Shown here one piece after another: positions 32,544 through 45,738 of a stretch of 64,000 nt of DNA. Within the stretch, counting starts at the first letter, position 1, and each line of letters starts with the position of its first letter. The position numbers and the translations under genes are program-made. Origin of the DNA: Turbatrix aceti. Its lineage: Eukaryota > Nematoda > Chromadorea > Rhabditida > Panagrolaimidae. Below the pieces are notes generated by a model. The model did no database searches. It was not told the origin of the DNA and saw only the letters and a program-made list of their open reading frames with translations. The stretch covers positions 5,642,001-5,706,000 of the forward strand of contig OZ017766.1 in NCBI GenBank assembly GCA_963969345.1, written 5' to 3'.

Positions 32544-32845
32544 ACGCTAGATTAGCTACTTTGTTTAATTTTTGAGTTTTTACAGGTGTAAAATAAAGGT
32601 GGTACGATATTTTGTGTTTTTATTATTGGCCTTGTAGGGTAGGGAGCGTGGAAGGGAATTGAGGGCGTACAATGGGACGAATTATTATCGGGACACATTT
32701 TATGAATGCTTTCAATTAACCTCATTGACTACTGGAAGCTAGAGTGCATAAGTCGTGGTTGATGAGCTCTAAGAAGAATCTTTTTTTGGCATGCTTGTAG
32801 CGCTGCTTCTTGGTCCATACCAGCACAATATTTTTTCGAATAACT
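32544..32845. other. Convergent intergenic region
   Basis: Holds the aldehyde dehydrogenase poly(A) signal and little else. Confidence 0.4.
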
Positions 32846-33858
32846 TTACATCGTATTTTTTAACACGCCAATTGTCGCTCCGAAATGACTGGAGCTTGTT
32901 TTGGGTTGCACGCTGCTGCCGCCACACATTCCTACCTGCCTCATCAAAACTTTGAAAAATCGTAGAGTAACCAGCACACCCTGTGTAACGATGAGCACCC
33001 GCACGTAAGGCCCTGCGACGTTGTTCGACGCTTTTCCAAACAGTCGTAGTGAAACGTAATCCAGACCAATGCTGCAGGCTAATGGCAGAGAATTTAGCAG
33101 CAAATCCATGATTATAGTGTACTTGATGATCTTTTTACCCAAATCTCGGGTATCTTGTACCAGCACGGATGACGTGTGCAGAGCACGCAGACAAAATAGA
33201 GACGAACAAAGATTGATAACCGTAATTGTGTAGTTGTATATTGTATAGGAATTGTAAGTGGCAGGTCGGATGAAGCAGGCATAAGTCCAGCACCTTGAAG
33301 CAGGTAGGCCGTCGATGAGGTGCTGATAGACGAGAATACTCGTTGTTGTGACAAATGAAATACCCTGAATACCAATGCAAACCTTCCAGCTATGCACGTT
33401 GATTCGTCTGTAGACCGGAGGAGAAAGACAAATCATGAGCGAACGATCCAGAGACAGGTAGACCGAGGCCCAGGGTATACAGAAGAATGCCGAATAAGCG
33501 AGGGAATTGACGTAAAAGTAAAACTCCTGGGGATAGATGTTTTCATCTAAAATTAAAATATGGGTATAAGCTTTTAAAATATTTACATATACTGTTTAGA
33601 TAAGATACTTACTAGGTCTCCAAAAAATAACAAGGAAAAGATTAGTCATAACATGCCAATTAGCTGTAAACCACCAGGTGACCATGTAAATGAGCAGGGA
33701 ATTAGAAATGTAACTTCTGTATTTTTTGCGTAAACAAAACTGGTACAGTAGGACGGATAGTAGACTGTATATGGCTATGCCTGCTACCAGGAGGTAACAT
33801 ACCTCGCCGAAGAGCAAGTATTTTAGGTAGGGCAAATCGGTGGGCATTGGATTTGGCA
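32846..33858 (-). CDS. Seven-transmembrane receptor-like protein, 5' end uncertain
   Basis: Two clear exons: 33613-33858 and 32846-33546, joined in frame (the codon at the junction is AAT). Hydrophobic segments include EVCYLLVAGIAIYSLLSVLL, LLIYMVTWWFTANWHVMTNL, VNSLAYSAFFCIPWASVYL, FVTTTSILVYQHLI and LLLNSLPLACSIGLDYVSL. SLDRSLMICLSPPVYRRI after the third segment resembles the DRY-type loop of rhodopsin-class receptors. Exon 33613-33858 opens after an acceptor with two bases of a split codon. The coding start is therefore either the internal ATG at 33847 or an upstream exon such as ATG 33995 to 33977, whose donor is weak. Probably a nematode chemoreceptor; family not assigned. It is not obviously related to the receptor at 6117-7260. 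Confidence 0.6.
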
Positions 33859-36262
33859 CTGAAATGAACGGTTTTTTAGTTAACTATATGGGGAATTTAG
33901 GATAAAACGGTGTATATAACATTAAAAGGGGTAGACCAGGGGTTAAAGCATACATATATAGCTAGCACAGTTAGACCTATGCAACACACCCCCATGGCAT
34001 TTACCGTAAATATACTTATATTTAAAAAGGAAGGCGTCACCAGCTGAAAGAACGTAAATCATCAGACATTTTTTGTTTCTAAAAAAATCTGTTTTCGGAC
34101 GGTGAAGTGTCTGGCGGGTGAAAAACTGTGTTTTCATAATTATGACAAATATAGGTGCAACGTGTACAGTATATATAAATTTATGTTAGATGTAAACATG
34201 CTGTTGATAACAACGTTGAGTATGCTTTTGTTATACAGTTTGCGCGGCATGCATTCTTTGGTGCAGTTTTCTATGATTTTTTCATATCAAAAGCTGCAAG
34301 GGGGAGGGTGGAAGTCTTTGATTCATGGTTTTGTTATTGGGTCATTTTTATAGTTCAGAGCTTGTGGGTATCGAAAGTATGGTAAAATAATGGATATTAC
34401 GGGAAATACACTTAAAAGCGATTTATTATGTTACCATTTATTTTTTCAGAATTTCTAAAAAAACAAGTCCTTGGGGAAACTTAATTTTTTAACATCTCAA
34501 AGGGCAAACCAACGCCATCGCACTTTTCTAGGTTCTATCCTTTTTATACCCTCCCCCGAAATCAATTCGGGGAACGATGAACTTCGGTAAACCTTGGTTG
34601 ATAAGTTGAGTTTGCATGGCACATTGATGCTTGCATTTTATTAATTTAAATTCTGTTTACATGATAAATTAAAGCACTGACGCATTTAATGAATATTACT
34701 TATACATAGGGCCATCCTTTAGGTGTAGTTTGTTGTCACCTTGCAAAACACGTACTCTCATTTTTGTTTTTGCAACATTTTTTTTTTTTGGTTTGAACGC
34801 AGAACTTTTTTTTGTTGTGATGTTTACTAACAAAACAGATCTTTCCACGTCATACTGGATATAATGTTGTCGTTACGGTAAATTGCATTGCTAATCATTT
34901 TTGTCACCAATAAAAATGAAATGGCATTGCTAATAAGTTTTGACTTATGTGGATGAAAACAACCTACGTAGGCTACGTTTAAAAACTTACAGATGGATAT
35001 TTTTTTTTAATTTTTATCAAATCTGTCCAGCAATTGTTCATACGACATTTTCGTGAACGCTTGTTTTTTTTTGACAAATGAAGGATAATAAATGTAGTAA
35101 CACTGGAGAACAAAAATCACGATCTTTCTGTTTTTCATCAGGTAACAGTTGTCTGATCTTCTGTTGTCTTCTTGTCGCAAGCTGTTTTGCTGACGATAGT
35201 TGGATGTAATGTGTTAGGGAAAGTCTTTTTTTCCGTTCAATAGGTAATTTGATGTTTATTTTGTATCTTTACAGTTTTTTGTTGTGCCGTTTTCAATGGG
35301 CTTCTGTTTTTCAAGGGAAAAAAGTGACGGTAGCAGCAACAGGCAACTTTGCATTGACAAAAGCATATCATGGTACATTACACTCTTGAAGTTCTTTTGT
35401 ATCCCTGGAAAGTTGCCTTGAAGACAAGCAAAGAGTCAAAAGCGTGAACAGAGCTCGGATCCCACAGGCTAATGCGAACCACGCAGGTGAAAAGCTGTCG
35501 AGACTATTCACCTTGCCTGCCTGCGTTCGGGGATGCGCGTATGCACTTGAAAACCCCAGAGAAATGGAGTACTGCAGAAAATCGTCCCACTTTGACGATA
35601 TTTCGTGGAAAATTACTTTTTTATGAATTAGCTCCCTGATGACAGGGATAAGCTGCAAGCGAGAGCACCAAGAGCGTGTGCACACGCAAGATTCAGCATT
35701 GTTTGGGTGATTGTTTGTCAAAGCTTTGGTAAAGTTGCTCCCTCTCCTGTCAACCCTTCTCCTTCCTCCCGTCTGCAGCCTGTACTCAGGATTTGTCGTT
35801 GCCCGGATATCTCTTCACATCGCCCCCGCTCAGTGGATACACAGAAAAGAAGTCAAAGACGACGACGAAGGTGAAGAAAGGTGAAAGGAAGCATACGCAC
35901 ATCACCTTTTCTGCGTTACATTACTACCAGCATTTTTTTGGTGGTTCGTTGACTGTCAGCAAAGAGAGAGAGGGAGAGAAATGCACTTGGAACTTGGCTA
36001 ACTGCGCACCCCACCCTAACAACAAGAATGAGGATGCGGAATGAGGGATGAAGGATGACGCCCCATCGAAGAAAAAAAAAGATTTTGACTGGGCACTTTG
36101 CCTCCCGGAAGCTTCTCACACACACACAAGTCTCACTCAACTTCACCGGCGAGAGGTTTGCTTTCTTCTGCGCGCGGCCATCAATCATCACACGTGTCAC
36201 TCCACGTAATCATCTACCGTAATCAACTGGCACGGTGAAAAATCTAGATCTAGGAATTCAAC
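33859..36262. other. Long intergenic region before myosin
   Basis: About 2.4 kb with no supported gene other than a possible first exon of the receptor near 33977-33995. A CA-rich microsatellite lies near 36118-36128. The 35.1-36.2 kb part has more balanced composition and may hold myosin regulatory sequence; no TATA box was clear. Confidence 0.4.
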
Positions 36263-39200
36263 ATGAATGACCACGAAAAAGATCCTGGATGGCAGTATCT
36301 GCGCTTGACGCGCGAACAAATGCTCAAGGTTTGTTTGTCCCCGCAAATGGCACTTTTTTTTACCTGAAATATGTTCTCCAGGAGCACTCCAAGCCCTACG
36401 ATGCGAAGAAGAACGTCTGGATTCCCGACAAGGAAGAAGGCTACCTTGCCGCTGACATCGTCAGCAAGAAGGGCGATACCGTTATCGTCAAGGTCGGCGA
36501 CAAGGAGGTTTGTATCCAAAAGGGTCTACTTTTTTTCATTGCCGGTTGTTTTTTGTAGACATCCCTCAAGAAGGACCTTCTGCAAGAGATGAATCCTCCC
36601 AAGTTTGAAAAAACCGAGGACATGTCCAACTTGACTTTCCTCAATGATGCTTCTGTGCTTCATAACCTTCGTTCTCGTTACAAGGCTATGCTTATCTACG
36701 TGAGTATAAATATGACTTTGATGCCGAAGAAGGCAATAAAAAATCAATTTTAGACCTACTCTGGTCTGTTCTGTGTCGTCATCAACCCCTACAAGCGTCT
36801 GCCGATCTACACCGATACCGTTGCCCGCATGTTTATGGGCAAGCGACGTAACGAGATGCCGCCCCATCTCTTCGCCGTCTCCGACGAAGCTTTCCGTAAC
36901 ATGCTTCAAAACCGTGAGAACCAATCTATGCTTATCACCGGTGAATCTGGTGCTGGCAAGACGGAAAACACGAAGAAGGTTATTTCGTATTTCGCTTCGG
37001 TCGGTGCCAAGCAGGCTGAAAACGCCGGCATCAAGCCCGATACCACCGGCAAGCAGGTCACTCTCGAGGACCAAATTGTCCAGACCAACCCTGTGCTTGA
37101 GGCTTTCGGTAATGCCAAGACTGTTCGTAACAACAATTCTTCGCGTTTCGGAAAGTTCATCCGTATCCACTTCAACAACATCGGTCGTGTCGCTTCTTGC
37201 GATATTGAACATTGTAAGTTGATGAAATTAAAAAAATGGTCGTTTGCATGAAACATTTTTTAGACCTGCTCGAAAAATCCCGTGTCATCCGTCAAGCCCC
37301 CGGCGAGCGTTGCTACCACATCTTCTACCAGATGTTTACCGATGAAAAGCTCTGCAAGGAACAGCTCCAGCTCAACAAGCCCATCAGCGAGTACTGGTTT
37401 GTCGCCCAGGCCGAACTCACCATCGATGGCATCGATGATGTCGAGGAATACCGCCTCACAGATGAAGCCTTTGACATCCTCAACTTCTCTGCGCAAGAAA
37501 AGTTGGATTGCTACAAGCTCATGTCCGGTATCATGCACATGGGTAACATGAAGTTCAAGCAGCGTCCTCGCGAAGAACAGGCTGAAGCTGACGAGGCTCA
37601 TGCCGAAGAAAATGCTCTTTGCGCTCAGATGTACGGCGTCGAAACCGATCGCATGATCGATACCCTCATCAAGCCGCGTGTGCGTGTCGGTAATGAATGG
37701 GTTTCCAAGGGCCAGAGCGTCGAACAGGTCCACTGGGCTATCGGTGCCATGGCCAAGGGTCTCTACGCCCGTGTCTTCCACTGGCTCGTCAAGAAGTGCA
37801 ACATGACCCTCGATCAAAAGGGTCTGAACCGTGACTACTTCATTGGTGTCCTCGATATTGCTGGCTTCGAAATCTTCGATTTCAACAGCTTTGAACAACT
37901 TTGGATCAACTTTGTCAACGAAAAGCTCCAGCAGTTTTTCAACCATCACATGTTCGTCCTTGAACAGGAAGAATACGCCCGCGAAGGCATCCAATGGGTC
38001 TTCATCGATTTCGGTCTCGATCTCCAGGCTTGCATTGAGCTTATTGAGAAGCCCCTCGGTATCATCTCCATGCTCGACGAAGAATGCATTGTCCCCAAGG
38101 CTACCGACCAGACTCTGGCCAACAAACTGCTCGAACAGCATCTCGGCAAGCACCCCAACTTCGAGAAGCCCAAGCCACCCAAGGGCAAGCAGGCTGAAGC
38201 TCACTTTGCCATGCGCCATTACGCCGGCACTGTGCGTTACAACGTCTCCAACTGGCTTGAGAAGAACAAGGATCCCCTCAACGATACCTTTGTCAGTCTG
38301 CTCAAGGCTAACAAGCTCAACGCTCTGCTCCGCGAGGTCTGGCAAGACTACACGACCCAGGAGGAGGCTGCCGTTGCTGCCAAGACGTCTACCGGTGGCA
38401 AGAAGAAGGGCAAGGCCGGCTCGTTCATGACAGTATCCATGCTGTACCGTGAGTCGCTGAACAAGCTCATGAGCATGCTTAACAAGACGCATCCTCACTT
38501 CATCCGTTGCATCATCCCCAACGAAAAGAAGGCTTCCGGTGTCATCGATGCTACACTGGTGCTCAACCAGCTCACCTGTAACGGTGTGCTTGAAGGTATC
38601 CGTATTTGCCGAAAGGGTTTCCCTAACCGCATGGTTCACAAGGACTTTGTCCACCGCTACGCCATCCTGGCTTCCAAGGAAGCTACGTCGACCAAGGACG
38701 ATAAGCAGAACGTCGACAAGATGCTTCTCAAGCTGGAGCAGAACAAGAAGATCACGGCTGAACAGTACCGCGTCGGTCACACGAAGGTTTTCTTCAAGGC
38801 CGGTATCGTCGCCTTGATGGAAGAGCTCCGTGACGATCGTCTGACGGAGATCATCACCGGTTTCCAGAGCACAATTCGTTGGTACGATGCCAAAGGCGAG
38901 TACCATCAACGCAAGAAGCAGGCTAACGCCTACGTCATCCTGCAGAAGAACATCCGTGCCTGGACGATTCTTCGTACCTGGGATTGGTACCGCCTTTACG
39001 GTCTGCTCAAGCCTCAACTCAAATCCGGCAAGTTCCAAGAAGAGTTGGACCGTCTTACCAAGGAATCCAAGGTCATCGAAGAAACCCTTGCCAAGGAAGA
39101 GGCCGCACGCAAGGTTATCGAAGTCGAGTACAAGAAACTCGGCGAAGAACGCGAAAAGCTCCTTACTGAGCTCGAAATGAGCAAGGCCGGTTCATCGGTT

Positions 39201-42200
39201 GTCGAAAACCGCCTCACCAGCCTCGGAGCTGCCCGCGCCGAACTTGAACGCAACCTTGCCGATCTCAAGGACAAGCTCAACGACCAAGAAGCCAAGAGCG
39301 AGGAAGCTGCCCGCGCTCTTCAGCGTACGCAGAAGGATCTTCACGGCGTTCAGGACCAAATCTCCGATCTTGAAGAATCGCTGAAAAAGACTGAGGAAGA
39401 AAAGCGCATCAAGGAAGAGCGTATCCGCGAGATGCACGAACTCATGGCCAAGCAGGACGAAGAAATCGCCAAGAGCAACCGCGAAAAGAAGCGCAATGAG
39501 GAAAACAACCGCCAGATGGCCGAATCGCTTCAATCGGAAGAAGAGAAGCAGGCTGCTGCCAACCGTCTCAAGATCAAGCTTGAGCGCCAGATCGAGGATA
39601 TCGAAGATACCCTTGACCGCGAACGCCGTCATCGCTCGGAAGTCGAAAAGGCGCGCAAGAAGCTCGACAACGAACTCGGAACCCTTCAAGAACAAATTGA
39701 CGAAATCAATGTCAAGAAGGAGGAAACCGAGGAAAAGCTCATCTCTGTCGAAGAAAACTGGCGTCAGCTTTCGCAGAAACTCGAAGAAGAACAGCAGCAC
39801 GCGAGCCGCACCAACCGCGACCTCAAGGATCAGCTTTCCCGCATCGCTGAACTCGAGGAAGAGCTCGAACGCGAACGCCAGGGTCGCTCGAAGGCCGACA
39901 AGACCAAAGGCTCCGTTCAACAGCTTCTCGACGATGCCAACGACAACCTCGATGAGGAAACCGGCAAAACGACTGCCCAAAACGAGCTTAACAAGAAGAA
40001 GGATCTCGAACTCCTTCGTCTTCGCCAGGAACTCGACGAGGCCAACCAAAACCAGGAAGCTCAGCTCACGCTTCTTCGCAAGAAGAACAACGATGAAGTT
40101 TCGGATCTCACCGAAAAGCTCGAAGCTGTTCAGAAGAACAAGCTGAAGGCTGAGAAGGACAAGGAGGCTCTTCGCCGTCAACTCGACGAAGCCAACGCCG
40201 CTGTCGTCGAAGAAACCCGCAGCAAGGGCGAACAAGACCGTCTGGCCAAGCTTTACGAATCCCAGGTCGCTGAGCTCCAAGCCAAGGTCGATGGCCAGCA
40301 CAAGCAGATCCAGGATCTGACCGGATCCAAGAGCAAGCTCCAAGGCGACAACGCCGACGCTGCCCACCAGATTGAGGACTACGAAACCCAGCTCACCGGA
40401 CTCTCCAAGCGCAAGGCCCAGATCACCGCTCAGCTCGAAGACGCCCGCCGCACTGCCGATGAAGAGCACCAGGAGCGCCAGGGTCTCAGCGCGCTGGTCA
40501 AGAACCTCCAGCACGAAGCCGACAGCATCAAGGATGCCATCGACGAGGAAATCAACCAGAAGGAAGAACTCCTCAAGCAGCTTTCGCGTGCACGCGCCGA
40601 AACTGCCCAGTGGAAGGCCAAGTTTGATGCCGAAGGCCTCGTCAATGCCGATGAATTCGAAGACGAGAAGCGTCGCCGTATCAACCGTAAACTCGAGCTT
40701 CAAGACACCCTCAACGACCTCAACAACAAGCTTATCTCTGTCGAGAAGGGCAACCAGCGTCTCCTCGGTGACGCCGAAGATGCCCGCGCCGACGTTGACC
40801 GTAACCGTGCCGTCGTTACCCAGCTTGAGAAGAAGCAGAGCTCGTTCGATCGCATTATTGAAGAATGGAAGCGCCAATGCGATGAGCTCGGCATCGAAAT
40901 CGACCGCAGCCAGCAGGAAGCCCGCCGCCATGCCGCCGAAGTTTACGCTCTTCAGCAGGCTTCGACGTCCATGTCCGAGCAGGCCGATGAACTCCGTCGT
41001 GAGAACAAGGCGGTCTCTAATGACATCAAGGACCTCAACGAACAGCTCGGTGCCGGTGGACGCACGACTTTCGAAGTCGGAAAGCGTGTTCGCCAGCTGG
41101 AACTCGAAAAAGAAGAACTCCAGCACGCCCTCGACGAAGCCGAACAGGCACTCGAAGTCGAAGAAAACAAGGTCTCCCGTATCACTACCGAAGTCAGCCA
41201 GATCCGATCTGAAATCGACAGAAGGATACAGGAGAAGGAAGAAGACTTTGAAAACACGCTCAAGAACCACCAACGCGCGCTCGAATCGATCCAGACGTCA
41301 CTCGAAAACGAAGTCAAGGGCAAGAACGCTCTGCTCTCGGTCAAGAAGAGCCTCGAAGGCGACATCAACGAACTCGAACTCGCTCTCGATATGGCCAACA
41401 AGACGAACGCCGATGCGCAGAAATCGCTCAAGAAGGCTTCCGCTCAAGTCCAGGAACTCCAACTTCAGTACGATGAGGAGCAGAGACAGCGTGAAGAATT
41501 CCGCGAAAACTATCTCAACACTGAGAAGAAGCTCAGCATTATTCTCACCGAGAAAGACGAGCTCTCAACTCAGCGCGAACAGCTGGAGATCGGCAAACAG
41601 CGTCTGGAAGGCGAAGTCCAGAGTCTGCGTTCGGAGAAGAACGATCTGGCTGCCGAAAACTCGTCGCTCTCTGCGACCAAGCGAACCCTCGAAAACGACC
41701 TTCAACTCACGAAGAACGACCTCGACAAGGCCATTGTTGACCTCAAGAATGCCGAAGAGAACTACAAGAAAATCAACGGTGACGTCCAACGCCTTACCGA
41801 GGAACTCACCCAGGAACAGGCCCACTACGACCACCTCGAACGCGTCCGACGCGGCTACGAGCAGAACATCCGCGAAATGCAGGTCAAGCTTGAGGAAGCC
41901 GAGATCAATGCTCAGCGCCTCGGCCAGCGTGCCATCGAACGCATCCAGGATGCCCTCCGCAAGCGTGAACTCGAACTCGAAACCGAGCGCAAGCGCCACA
42001 AGGAAATCGTCAAGCAGGTCTCCAAGCACGAACGCGATGTCCGCGAACGCCAGTTTGAGCTCGAAGAAGCAAAGAAGAACGCTGCGAAGATGCAAGAACT
42101 CATCGAGAAGCTCCAGACCAAGATCAAGGTCCACAAGAAGCAGCTCGAAGAAGCCGAGGAAGTTGCCAACACCAACATCCAGAAGTTCCGCCAGATCCAG

Positions 42201-42350
42201 ATTGCTCTCTCGCACGCTGAAGACCGCGCCAACGAGGCCGAGAACAGCCTGCTCCGCGTCAAGGCCAAGTACCGTCAATCCATCGACGCCAGCAACTCTG
42301 CATCCGCCGCTGCCATTGCTTCGTCGCCTGCCCTCAAGCGTTACTCTTAA
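36263..42350 (+). CDS. Muscle myosin II heavy chain
   Basis: Exons 36263-36328, 36382-36507, 36559-36699, 36754-37213 and 37264-42350 give 1,959 residues, the length of nematode sarcomeric heavy chains. The N-terminus [10 protein letters not shown] and [14 protein letters not shown] are typical of the C. elegans UNC-54/MYO group. Motor motifs: GESGAGKT (P-loop), [10 protein letters not shown] (switch I), [17 protein letters not shown] (switch II and relay), loop 2 with [13 protein letters not shown], and actin-binding [14 protein letters not shown]. An IQ/lever region ([17 protein letters not shown]) leads into about 1,100 residues of uninterrupted heptad coiled coil and a short non-helical tail ending ALKRYS. 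The last exon is 5,087 bp without an intron. Codon use is extreme (GAG/AAG/CTC/GTC-rich), as for an abundant protein. Body-wall versus pharyngeal type cannot be settled by eye. Confidence 0.95.
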
Positions 42351-43183
42351 ATTTCGTGGAAGAGAACGACGATTTTTTTCCTATCCCACCTTCACCACTT
42401 TCAGTATCCTGATGTTGTAGTTGTAGCTTTTCGCTAGATTTGATGCAATCGACGGGCGAAGCCGTGAGACTCTTCGACCTGGTTGATGTGTTGAATTTTG
42501 CCTGAGGTTACCTATATCGATGTCGGAAACTGCTCAATCATTTGCTACTCACTTCTTTTTTCCATACACGATCGATTATTGTAGCATTTTTTTTAAATTG
42601 TAGGGTTGCTGATTGTTTTTTCTTGCATTTTATAAAAAAAGTATATTACAAAAGTTTGCTCAATTTGCAATAAAAATGTATAAGAGCAAATCATGTGTTG
42701 AAAATACAAAAATAATAGGTACATCAAAATGTCAAAAACAAAGTCACCACATTATAAACAAAAAAAAATTTTTCATCGCCTAATTTTTGCTTTCTGCTTT
42801 TCGCACTTTTATTTTTTTCATCACAAAACAAATCTGTAACCATAAAAAGACAATTACAGATAAAACGTGCAATGATGAAAAATTTATTGTAGGATAAGGG
42901 CCTATGTGGGAGTATTTATTGTAGCCTTCTCACATTTCAAAACGATCAATTTATTTTTTGAACTTCTGTGCGCGTTCAACAAAGCCTACCACGAAAGCAA
43001 AAAAAAATACACTGAATTAATTTTGATAGTAGCTTCACATTGTCAGCTGTTTATTCGAACAATGTGTTTAACGACCTTTTTGTTTTCCCTCTTCTTGTAA
43101 AAAAAATTTCTGTCAACGTTATTACAATAATTTTTTACGAGATTGTCAAATTGATCCTACTCTGTTCTCGGAGTTTATATTAA
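42351..43183. other. Convergent intergenic region, myosin / ZIP-A
   Basis: Myosin 3' UTR with CAATAAAAATG near 42669 as likely poly(A) signal. AT-rich; no gene seen. Confidence 0.45.
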
Positions 43184-44207
43184 TCACCCAGATGCAAAGA
43201 TAAACGCAAAAGCAATGATTCCAAATCCAGCAAGTGTCGACACAAATTGTAAAACTTTGGAATGTGGTTTGGAACGTTCGGATGAAAGAATCTGAAAAAT
43301 AAATTTGTAAACATCCAAAACTTTTCAAATTCCAGCTTACATCAAAGAAAGCAATGTAGAAAAAGCAGCCAATAGAAAAACAAGTTAAAATAATTGTTAC
43401 AACATCTTTCGGCACTTCTTCCATCGGCGAATTTTCGACGATGATGCCAATTATGATTCCAAGAGGTGAAAAAAGTGAGATGGCCAGTACCAGCAGGCCA
43501 GCGAGCACCTGTCGATTGGGAATGTTGTCCAGAATTGTCAGACCCGCAGAGAAGAGAACCAGTCCCTTGTGGATGATGATGCCGAAGAAGAGCGAGGAAA
43601 GGGAAAAAGTTGTGCCCTGTACGCCGAGGGCAAATCCTTCGAGAAAACAGTGAATCAGAAGCGCCAGCGCAAAAGTCACCGCCCCGTTCATGCCTTTTAC
43701 GGATCTTTGATCTGGGATTACGGTAGTTGGCAGGGAATCATTAAAGATTTCCGTATCGTGCGAATGACCGCTCCAGGAGTGGATTAGGACTTCTGAAAGG
43801 TAGACAACGAAGAAACCGATGCCGATAAAGAGTGTCAAAAATGGGTATTCTGGGTCCCATTCGGCTTTTTCTTTCAGTTCTGCGTAGTCGTCCCTGAATT
43901 AGTATTGAGGTTGTATATTTTTTTTGATTTCGTGTCAAGACTCACATAGCATCAGGCAGGATATCCAGAAGAGCGACGGATAAAATGACACCACCGGCAA
44001 AACATGACATGAGCGATATCGCCAGGTTACCGTACTTTGAACTTTTTTTGCTTTTGTCTGTTAGCTTTCTGTATAACTATAAAAAAATAATCATTTTGAA
44101 ATATCCGAAAAAAAGTGTAAACAAACCAAAAATGGTATAAATCCAGCAATGAGGGATACAACGAGCATGATCGCCAGTAATAAATATTTAAGAGCTGTGA
44201 CATTCAT
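43184..44207 (-). CDS. ZIP-family metal transporter A (SLC39A1/2/3-like)
   Basis: Exons 44127-44207, 43946-44076, 43341-43893 and 43184-43291, 290 residues. Eight predicted membrane segments; YGNLAISLMSCFAGGVILSV and ILPDAM in the second and third; TM4 LLIHCFLEGFALGVQGTTFS with the HxxxE metal site; TM5 FGIIIHKGLVLFSAGL with the conserved HK. A short His-containing loop (WSGHSHDTEIFND) lies between TM3 and TM4. This places it in ZIP subfamily II, which imports zinc (and sometimes iron or manganese) into the cytosol at the plasma membrane or from vesicles. Intron positions and phases match transporter B exactly, so the two arose by tandem duplication. A TTTCGTGTCAAGAC motif sits in the intron at 43894-43945. 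Confidence 0.9.
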
Positions 44208-45738
44208 AATTGGTTATGGATGACGAATTGATTATGATGTGTGAAAAAAAAATTGATGGAAGGAAGAAGCAACGACCCCTAACGGTCGAGGTGTTGCAGC
44301 TGCAGCTGAATAACGCTAGATCCTACTAGGCTTGCCTCTCCCCTGTCGTTGCTGCTTCTCTTTTAATGGCGCTCGCTAGGCCATAATAGAGTCCGCCCCT
44401 TTTTTTTCCTAACAAATTTTTTCTTTGCAGAGTTTGTTGCTCGCCGACAGGACCTAATACCCTCCACTTGCGTGCTTGATCTCGAGATTATAAGGGATTA
44501 ACGGTGCGCGTTTTTTTTGTTTGCAGGTCGAAAATGAAATGGATACCAGTACGTGCAAAAAACTTGTTTTGTTGTGATTTAAAAATTACAGGTTAATGAC
44601 GTGGTGATTACAAAAGGAAACATTTATGCAAAGTAAAAAATTTTAGGTTTAAAATGAACTTTTAATATTTTACTTTACAATATTTTTATGCTTTTTTAGG
44701 TCAAATTTGGTGTTTGTGCGACCGACCTATCGTAGTCTTTTTTTATTGCGGCGCATACCTTTATCACAGAAATCAGGTATGAGGAAGCGCTAAGTGATTT
44801 TTCGCGGAAAAAAACAGTAAAAAACGAACATTAGACATTTTTCTAAATCCGGCATCATTTGTCAAATCAGTGAAGCTTATTTAACACAATTTTTTTTTGC
44901 TTTTTTAAAAAAACAACAAAACGATTGTAAAAACGGTTTTACTGAAAAATTATATTTTTTTTTGAAATTTCTTTTCTCTGCTTAGCATGTTGATATTTTT
45001 GTTTTGTTGTTTTCGTTCTCAAATTATTTTTGCGCTTGCTTTGTTCGAGGTTTTCAAAAAATTACACATTTTTGCTTTTGCTCAGACTGTGATGTGAGTA
45101 AGAGACATTTGCGAACACGGAATGGAATACTCGGTTACATTTGCAAATACAAAGAAACAACGACAAACTTTAACCTCAAAAATTTTTTCAACCGACAACA
45201 AAGAAAATGTTTTATGGTTCGTTCTTTTGTAAGGTGTGTCTTCTGTTTTCCACAAAAACCTTTTATCCACACCTTTTGTACTTTGCTTTTTTTTAACAAA
45301 TTCATGATTTCTGTGATTTCTTTTCAATTGTCCTTTTTTCAATACGTGAGACATTTCTCACGCACAGAGCCTAATACCTGACTGATAACACTTCCGATCT
45401 GTCATGTAGTATTTCTCTAGATGACAACACCCCCAAAAGGATCAGCTTTCAACGATATCAGTGATGCGATATCAAAAATATTTATAGTAACATGTTCAAG
45501 ATGAACGGAAGGTATGATAGAAAAAAATAAAATTGTTGTTGACCCTTGCCCTGAGTGATTTTCATGGAATGCGATATAATAACGTCTCGTTCCTCAACAA
45601 GCCTGATTATGCAGGTTGCGGCAGATGATGCAACCGCCACCTGCGCGTATACTATTACACACTATATGGAATGCATCATGCTTCCAACAACATTCAAAAA
45701 AAATTTTTATATGATACATTCAAAAAACAACTGCTAAA
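44208..45738. other. Intergenic, between the two ZIP genes
   Basis: About 1.5 kb, no supported gene. CCTAATACC occurs at about 44453 and again at about 45370. Much of 44.5-45.4 kb is T/A-rich. This includes the ZIP-A promoter, in which I could not identify a TATA box. Confidence 0.4.

Noticed and set aside
35368..35721. Frames of about 60-117 codons on both strands near 35.5 kb
   Set aside because: No conserved motif, no splice support and equal coding potential on both strands.
37260..39038. Long antisense frame over the myosin motor
   Set aside because: Antisense shadow of a highly conserved motor domain.
39192..41273. Very long open frame antisense to the myosin rod
   Set aside because: It is a shadow of the coiled-coil codons: strong codon bias and few stops in the complementary frame. 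No splice or start context, and hydrophobic repeats mirror the heptads.
40372..42420. Second long plus-strand frame overlapping the myosin tail
   Set aside because: Ser/Arg/Lys-rich product is the typical out-of-frame reading of biased coiled-coil codons; the myosin frame is clearly the real one.
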